Origin: an uncultured Anaerolineaceae bacterium
Lineage (GTDB): Bacteria > Chloroflexota > Anaerolineae > Anaerolineales > Anaerolineaceae
Length of the DNA stretch: 10,369 nt
Reading direction: 5' to 3'
Assembly: GCA_937920255.1 (NCBI GenBank)
Contig: CALDSL010000304.1
Span: 1-10,369 of the forward strand
Shown here: positions 6,081-10,369 of the stretch, in pieces
Layout: every line of letters starts with the position of its first letter
How positions within the stretch are numbered: the first letter of the stretch is position 1
Notes under the pieces: generated by a model
Seen by the model: the letters and a program-made list of their open reading frames with translations, nothing else
Told to the model about the DNA's origin: nothing
Databases searched by the model: none
Made by a program: the position numbers and the translations under genes

Positions 6081-8216
6081 ATGGAAGAGCCAAGCGTCCT
6101 CGATTACGTAAAATCCAAACTGCTGCCCTGGAAAAATGCACCGGTGGTGATCCCGGACGGCGAGCCGCAAACGTTTGACCTCTCCGAAACGCCTGGCACA
6201 CCCGAACAGCAGCCGCACCCCGCGCCGCAAAAACGCTTCGGCGTTCCTTGGCGCATCCTGCTGGCGCTGTTCCTGGCCATCGCCGCGCAGCGCATGCTGG
6301 AACCCGCGCCGCTGCCGTCCCCCATGATCGGGATTTTTCTGTATGGCCTTTCCGCGGCGGCCTTGCTGTGGGCGCTTCTGGCTGATTTCAACCACCTGGT
6401 TACGCCCATCCCACCCGAGATCGAGCGGGAACCGCTGTTGACGGTGCGCAGCCTGGCGCTGGTTTCCAGCGCGGTACTGCTGATGGCGGCATTTGTCCTG
6501 TTTGGCGGCAACCGATTCACGTGGTTCAATGTGCTCCTTTGGGTGCTGGGAATGGCATACCTGCTGCTGGCCTTGTGGGACCGGCGCGGCGCCGCCCCTC
6601 TGCGCCCGCGGATTGCCGGTTTCTTCCGGCGCCGCGAGTGGACTATCTCGCTTTCACCCTGGATGCTGCTGCTGGTCGTGGTCTTTGGCATCACGATCTT
6701 TTTCCGGTTCTATCACCTTGGCGCCACCCCGGGTGAGATGTTCAGCGACCAGGCTGAAAAATTGCTCGACGTCAATGACCTGATCACCGGGCAGACCAAG
6801 ATCTTCTTCGAGCGCAATACCGGACGCGAGCCGTTCCAGTTCTACCTAACCGCGCTGATCGCCCAGGTGTTCGGCACCGGAATCTCATTCCTCAGTCTCA
6901 AGCTCGGCACGGCGTTCGCTGGCGCGTTTGCGCTGCCGTTCATTTACCTGCTGGGCAAGGAAATCGGCAACCGCTGGGTTGGGCTGCTGGCGCTGTTCCT
7001 GGCCGGGATCGCCTACTGGCCGAATGTGATCGCGCGAATCGGGTTGCGCTTTCCGCTCTACCCCATGTTTGCCGCTCCGGCGTTGTTTTTCCTGATCCGC
7101 GGGCTGCGCCGCTCCAGCCGCAACGATTTTCTGCTGGCCGGGTTGATGGTTGGGTTGGGGCTGCACGGCTACAGCCCGTTCCGCTTCGTACCTATCGTGC
7201 TCGTCATCGGCGTGGGGATTTATCTGTTGCACCGCCACACCCGCGATCAGCGTCTTTCGGCAGTGTGGGGGCTGATGCTGCTGGCGGTGGTCTCCTTTGT
7301 GGTATTTCTACCGCTGGTGCGCTACCTGCTGGCCAACCCGGACATGTTCGCCTACCGCGCGCTCTCCCGCCTGGGTGAAACTGAACGCGCGCTGCCCGGC
7401 ACGCCGCTGGCCATCTTCTTCCAGAATCTGTGGTCCGCCATGATCATGTTCTTCTGGGATAACGGCGACATCTGGGTACACTCGATCCCGCACCGGCCCG
7501 CGCTGGATATCATTTCCGCGGCGCTGTTCTTCCTGGGCTCAATCCTGGTGCTGGCGCGCTACATCCGCTACCGCAACTGGGTGGACCTGTTCCTGTTGCT
7601 CTCGGTGCCCCTGCTGATGATGCCGTCGATCCTCTCGCTGGCCTTCCCGGAGGAAAACCCGTCGCTCAACCGCACCGGCGGCGCGATCGTCCCGGTGTTC
7701 CTCATCGCGGCCATCGGCCTGGAAGCCATGCTGCGCACCATCGCGGCGCGCATGGGGCGGCGGGGCAAGTGGGCCGCCGCGCTGGTGGCCGTGCTGCTGC
7801 TGGCCGGCTCGGTGGCGCAGAACTTTGATCTGATGTTCAACCAGTTCCACAACCAATTCCTGGGCGGGGCGTGGAATACCTCGCAGATTGGGCATGTAAT
7901 CCGCGGCTTTGCCGATTCAGTCGGCGACCCGGACAGCGCCTATGTGATCCCCTATCCCTACTGGGTGGATACGCGCCTGGTGGGCATCAACGCCGGGTAC
8001 CCGACCAAGGATTACGCTCTCAACACCAATTTGATCCCCGAAACCACGCGCAACCCGCAGACCAAGCTGTTCATCTTTAACACCGAGGATAGCGAGGCAT
8101 TGAATGCCCTCATGACCTACTATCCCCAAGGTACGCTGGTGCGCTATACCTCGCCGCTGGAAGGAAAAGACTTCTTCGGCTTCCTTGTCCCTGGCGCGGC
8201 GGGTATCCAGCCCTGA
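6081..8216 (+). CDS. GT-C fold membrane glycosyltransferase (PMT_2/GT39-like) with extra N-terminal helices
   Basis: This 711-residue polytopic protein has a polar, proline-rich cytoplasmic N-terminus (about 1-52). An additional hydrophobic module follows, with helices near 57-75, 80-103, 124-145 and 149-168. The canonical GT-C first helix is at about 194-214. Immediately after it comes an extracytoplasmic loop with the acidic candidate catalytic residue D223 in FSDQAEK and the GREPF segment at 248-252, both typical positions for PMT_2/ArnT-like enzymes. Further helices run to about 579, and a soluble tail covers about 582-711. Such enzymes transfer sugars from polyprenyl-phosphate carriers on the outer membrane face. 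Donor and acceptor are unknown. The ATG at 6081 lacks a Shine-Dalgarno sequence and is preceded by an A-rich stretch. The gene follows a 126-bp gap with its own likely promoter and ends 7 bases before the next gene. Confidence 0.83.
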   Translation: MEEPSVLDYVKSKLLPWKNAPVVIPDGEPQTFDLSETPGTPEQQPHPAPQKRFGVPWRILLALFLAIAAQRMLEPAPLPSPMIGIFLYGLSAAALLWALLADFNHLVTPIPPEIEREPLLTVRSLALVSSAVLLMAAFVLFGGNRFTWFNVLLWVLGMAYLLLALWDRRGAAPLRPRIAGFFRRREWTISLSPWMLLLVVVFGITIFFRFYHLGATPGEMFSDQAEKLLDVNDLITGQTKIFFERNTGREPFQFYLTALIAQVFGTGISFLSLKLGTAFAGAFALPFIYLLGKEIGNRWVGLLALFLAGIAYWPNVIARIGLRFPLYPMFAAPALFFLIRGLRRSSRNDFLLAGLMVGLGLHGYSPFRFVPIVLVIGVGIYLLHRHTRDQRLSAVWGLMLLAVVSFVVFLPLVRYLLANPDMFAYRALSRLGETERALPGTPLAIFFQNLWSAMIMFFWDNGDIWVHSIPHRPALDIISAALFFLGSILVLARYIRYRNWVDLFLLLSVPLLMMPSILSLAFPEENPSLNRTGGAIVPVFLIAAIGLEAMLRTIAARMGRRGKWAAALVAVLLLAGSVAQNFDLMFNQFHNQFLGGAWNTSQIGHVIRGFADSVGDPDSAYVIPYPYWVDTRLVGINAGYPTKDYALNTNLIPETTRNPQTKLFIFNTEDSEALNALMTYYPQGTLVRYTSPLEGKDFFGFLVPGAAGIQP

Positions 8217-8223
8217 GGCACGC

Positions 8224-10369
8224 ATGCAAACCCAAACCGACTACCAACCTTCCCAAACCAACCCACCCCGGCAATCTTCGCTGATCTGGCCGGCGCTGTT
8301 GTTCGTGGCGCTTCTGCTGGGCGCTTATTTCCGCGTGGTGGGGATGAATTGGGACAGCAACCAGCACCTGCACCCAGACGAGCGTTTTCTGACGATGGTC
8401 TCCTCAGCGGTCGAGCCGGTGGAGAGCCTGAGCGAGTATTTCGACACCGGTGTATCGCGCTTAAGCCCGTACAACAAGGGCTACGGGTTCTATGTGTACG
8501 GCACGCTGCCGCTGTTTATGGTGCGCTATGTCGCCGAGTCGCTGAAGCAGGTGGGGTACGACCAGGTGTACATGGTTGGGCGTTACATGTCCGCGCTGTT
8601 TGATCTACTGGTGGTGCTGCTGGTCTATATCGCTGGGATGCGCCTGTACCGCGACCCGCGCATTGCCGCCCTAGCCGCCGCGTTTTACGCTTTCGCTGTG
8701 CTGCCCATCCAGCTTTCGCATTTTTATGTCACCGACACCTTCCTGGGTTTCTTTGGTTTTCTCACCCTGCTGCTGGCAATCTGGGTGATGACCGTCCCGC
8801 CACGCCCCGCCGCCGCGCGCCAGCCGGCCGTGGTGGAAGTGGAAGATCAAACCGGCGCGCTGGTGTTCCCACCGGCGGAAGCCGAAAGCGAGGAACCCAA
8901 CTGGCTGGATAACATGCGCGGCGAATGGCGCACACTCATCCCGTTTGTGCTGTTTGGGTTGGCGCTCGGCGCGGCGGCGGCTTCCAAAGTCAGCGCGGTG
9001 CTGCTGGCGTTTTTGCTGCCCGCGGCGGCCTACATCTGGTGGACGCGGCTGCCCAAGGAAGACCAGCCGGGATGGACGGGTATCCTGTGGCGCAATCTGG
9101 TCATCGCCGGGGCGGTTTCGTTCATCGCTTTCCGCATCTTCCAGCCGTACGCATTCCAGGGGCCGGGCTTTTTCGGCATCATTCCCAATGAGCAGTTTGT
9201 CAATAACATCCGCGAACTGGGCCGGCAGAGCACCGGCGATGTCGATTTCCCACCCGCGCTGCAGTGGGCACGGCGGCCGATCACTTTTGCGCTGCAGAAC
9301 ATGGTGGTCTGGGGGTTTGGTCTGCCGCTTGGCTTGCTGGCGGTGGCCGGGTTTGGCTGGATGTTCTGGCGGATCACCAAAAGCCGCTACAGCCAGCATC
9401 TGCTGCTGTGGTCCTGGACGCTGATCTATTTCGTGTGGTGGGCGAGTAACTTCAGCCGCACCATGCGCTACCAGATCCTGGTGTATCCCACGCTGGCGTT
9501 GATCGCCGCGTGGGCGCTGGTGCGACTGTATGAAAAGGGGCGTAACCTCGCTGGGCGGCGCTGGTTGTCCTCGGCGGCGGTGGTGCTGGGCGTGGTGGTG
9601 TTGCTGGCCACCGGGGCGTGGGCCTACGCCTTCACCCGCATCTACACCCGCCCGGTGACGCGCGTGGCTGCCAGCGAGTGGATCTACCAGAACGTGCCCG
9701 CCGCGATCAACGTCAAGATCGACACCGGCGAGCAAGTAATCAGCCAGCCGGTCGGTTACCGTTCCACGTATGTATTGGAGGGCGGGCGGCCGTGGCTGGT
9801 GGCGTTCGAGCCACGGCAGGATAGTGCCCTGTCACAGGTGCGCTTCTCGTATGTCTCCGACCAGATGATGACCGGCACGGTCAAGAGCGTGGCGGTGGAA
9901 TTGCTGGACGACCCGCAGGCCGCCGAGCCGCTGGCCACCGCGGTGGTAGCCGATACCTTCCAGACCGAAGGCGACGAGCGCGGCAGGGCATACACGTTTG
10001 GCTTTGATTTCTACCCGCCATTATTCACCGGGCAGAGCTACTGGCTGCGAATCTCCGTCATCGATGACCCAACGGCGTTGATCGCCTTTTCCGGGCCGGT
10101 CTCGATGACCCTGCAGGGCGACGAAGGGCCGCTGTTCCAGCCGCTGCCCGAGCCGGTGGACCCGCTGCGCGACGGCAACAGCACCTACTCGCAATCTTTT
10201 GTCCCCAACCGCGACGGCACGCTGCGCGAGGTGCGCCTTAACCGGGTGGTGGACTGGGAAGCCGCGCCAGGGGAAAAGACGCTGATCCTCACCGTTTCCG
10301 ACCAACCCCCGGGCGGTGGGTCGATCCTGGCGCAGGCGCAGGTGAGCAGCGCGTTCCTGGCGCAAACCG
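8224..10369 (+). CDS. GT-C fold membrane glycosyltransferase (PMT_2/GT39-like) with beta-sandwich tail, 3' partial
   Basis: The frame is open for 715 codons and reaches the window edge without a stop, so the C-terminus is missing. A first helix at about residues 20-42 is followed by HPDERF (50-55), whose D52/E53 pair is the characteristic acidic motif of the first extracytoplasmic loop in GT-C enzymes. TDTF at 170-173 starts another conserved segment. An acidic, proline- and alanine-rich stretch (192-237) interrupts the membrane region. The last clear helix is about 450-471. Next comes RVAASEWIYQNVP (from 480), a common post-membrane segment in ArnT-like proteins. Then a long soluble region follows with two apparent beta-sandwich units starting near 541 and 654. 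The start has a weak GAGG (8215-8218) overlapping the preceding stop, 5 bases upstream. With the preceding gene it forms a tandem pair that probably works at the outer membrane face. Confidence 0.83.
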   Translation, partial: MQTQTDYQPSQTNPPRQSSLIWPALLFVALLLGAYFRVVGMNWDSNQHLHPDERFLTMVSSAVEPVESLSEYFDTGVSRLSPYNKGYGFYVYGTLPLFMVRYVAESLKQVGYDQVYMVGRYMSALFDLLVVLLVYIAGMRLYRDPRIAALAAAFYAFAVLPIQLSHFYVTDTFLGFFGFLTLLLAIWVMTVPPRPAAARQPAVVEVEDQTGALVFPPAEAESEEPNWLDNMRGEWRTLIPFVLFGLALGAAAASKVSAVLLAFLLPAAAYIWWTRLPKEDQPGWTGILWRNLVIAGAVSFIAFRIFQPYAFQGPGFFGIIPNEQFVNNIRELGRQSTGDVDFPPALQWARRPITFALQNMVVWGFGLPLGLLAVAGFGWMFWRITKSRYSQHLLLWSWTLIYFVWWASNFSRTMRYQILVYPTLALIAAWALVRLYEKGRNLAGRRWLSSAAVVLGVVVLLATGAWAYAFTRIYTRPVTRVAASEWIYQNVPAAINVKIDTGEQVISQPVGYRSTYVLEGGRPWLVAFEPRQDSALSQVRFSYVSDQMMTGTVKSVAVELLDDPQAAEPLATAVVADTFQTEGDERGRAYTFGFDFYPPLFTGQSYWLRISVIDDPTALIAFSGPVSMTLQGDEGPLFQPLPEPVDPLRDGNSTYSQSFVPNRDGTLREVRLNRVVDWEAAPGEKTLILTVSDQPPGGGSILAQAQVSSAFLAQT

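Noticed and set aside
8671..9735. Open frame of 354 codons on the minus strand within the last gene
   Set aside because: Its composition (H, Q, R, P, G) is that of an antisense shadow. The + strand frame here has clear GT-C motifs and membrane helices.

Overview
The window is GC-rich, with G or C in most third codon positions, and every supported gene lies on the + strand. Six genes are complete and a seventh runs off the right edge. The gene complement and order suggest a Chloroflexota bacterium, probably Anaerolineae-like. This taxonomic call is an inference from protein character and cannot be proven without a search. There are no RNA genes, mobile elements, CRISPR arrays or long repeats, and no non-coding stretch exceeds 126 bp.

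Positions 1-1850 hold a -10-like box just upstream of lepA (ribosomal back-translocase EF4), which may be transcribed nearly leaderless. lepA overlaps the next gene by one base (TAATG). That gene encodes a polytopic flippase-like membrane protein of the LPG-synthase-TM/UPF0104 type. A tight series follows: an NAD-dependent nucleotide-sugar epimerase very like CDP-paratose 2-epimerase (TyvE), a family 4 glycosyltransferase and a SAM-dependent methyltransferase that starts with TTG. Gaps in this block are 28 bp or less, so 48-5954 looks like one operon.

A 126-bp gap (5955-6080) follows. It carries a plausible sigma-70-type promoter with 17-bp spacing and a small inverted repeat. Downstream are two tandem but dissimilar GT-C (PMT_2/GT39-like) integral membrane glycosyltransferases, separated by only 7 bp. 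The first has an additional hydrophobic module of about four helices at its N-terminus. The second has an acidic, proline-rich insertion between membrane helices and a long extracytoplasmic tail that appears to contain two tandem beta-sandwich modules.

Together the genes suggest an envelope glycan pathway. A nucleotide sugar is epimerised in the cytoplasm, a GT4 enzyme adds a sugar to an acceptor, and a methyltransferase may modify the product. A flippase-like protein may assist lipid-linked steps, and GT-C enzymes, which use polyprenyl-phosphate sugars, act on the outer face of the membrane. The sugar, lipid carrier and final acceptor cannot be read from the sequence. The most interesting points are the TyvE-like epimerase without its usual pathway partners, the unusual architectures of the two GT-C enzymes, and the coupling of lepA to this envelope block.
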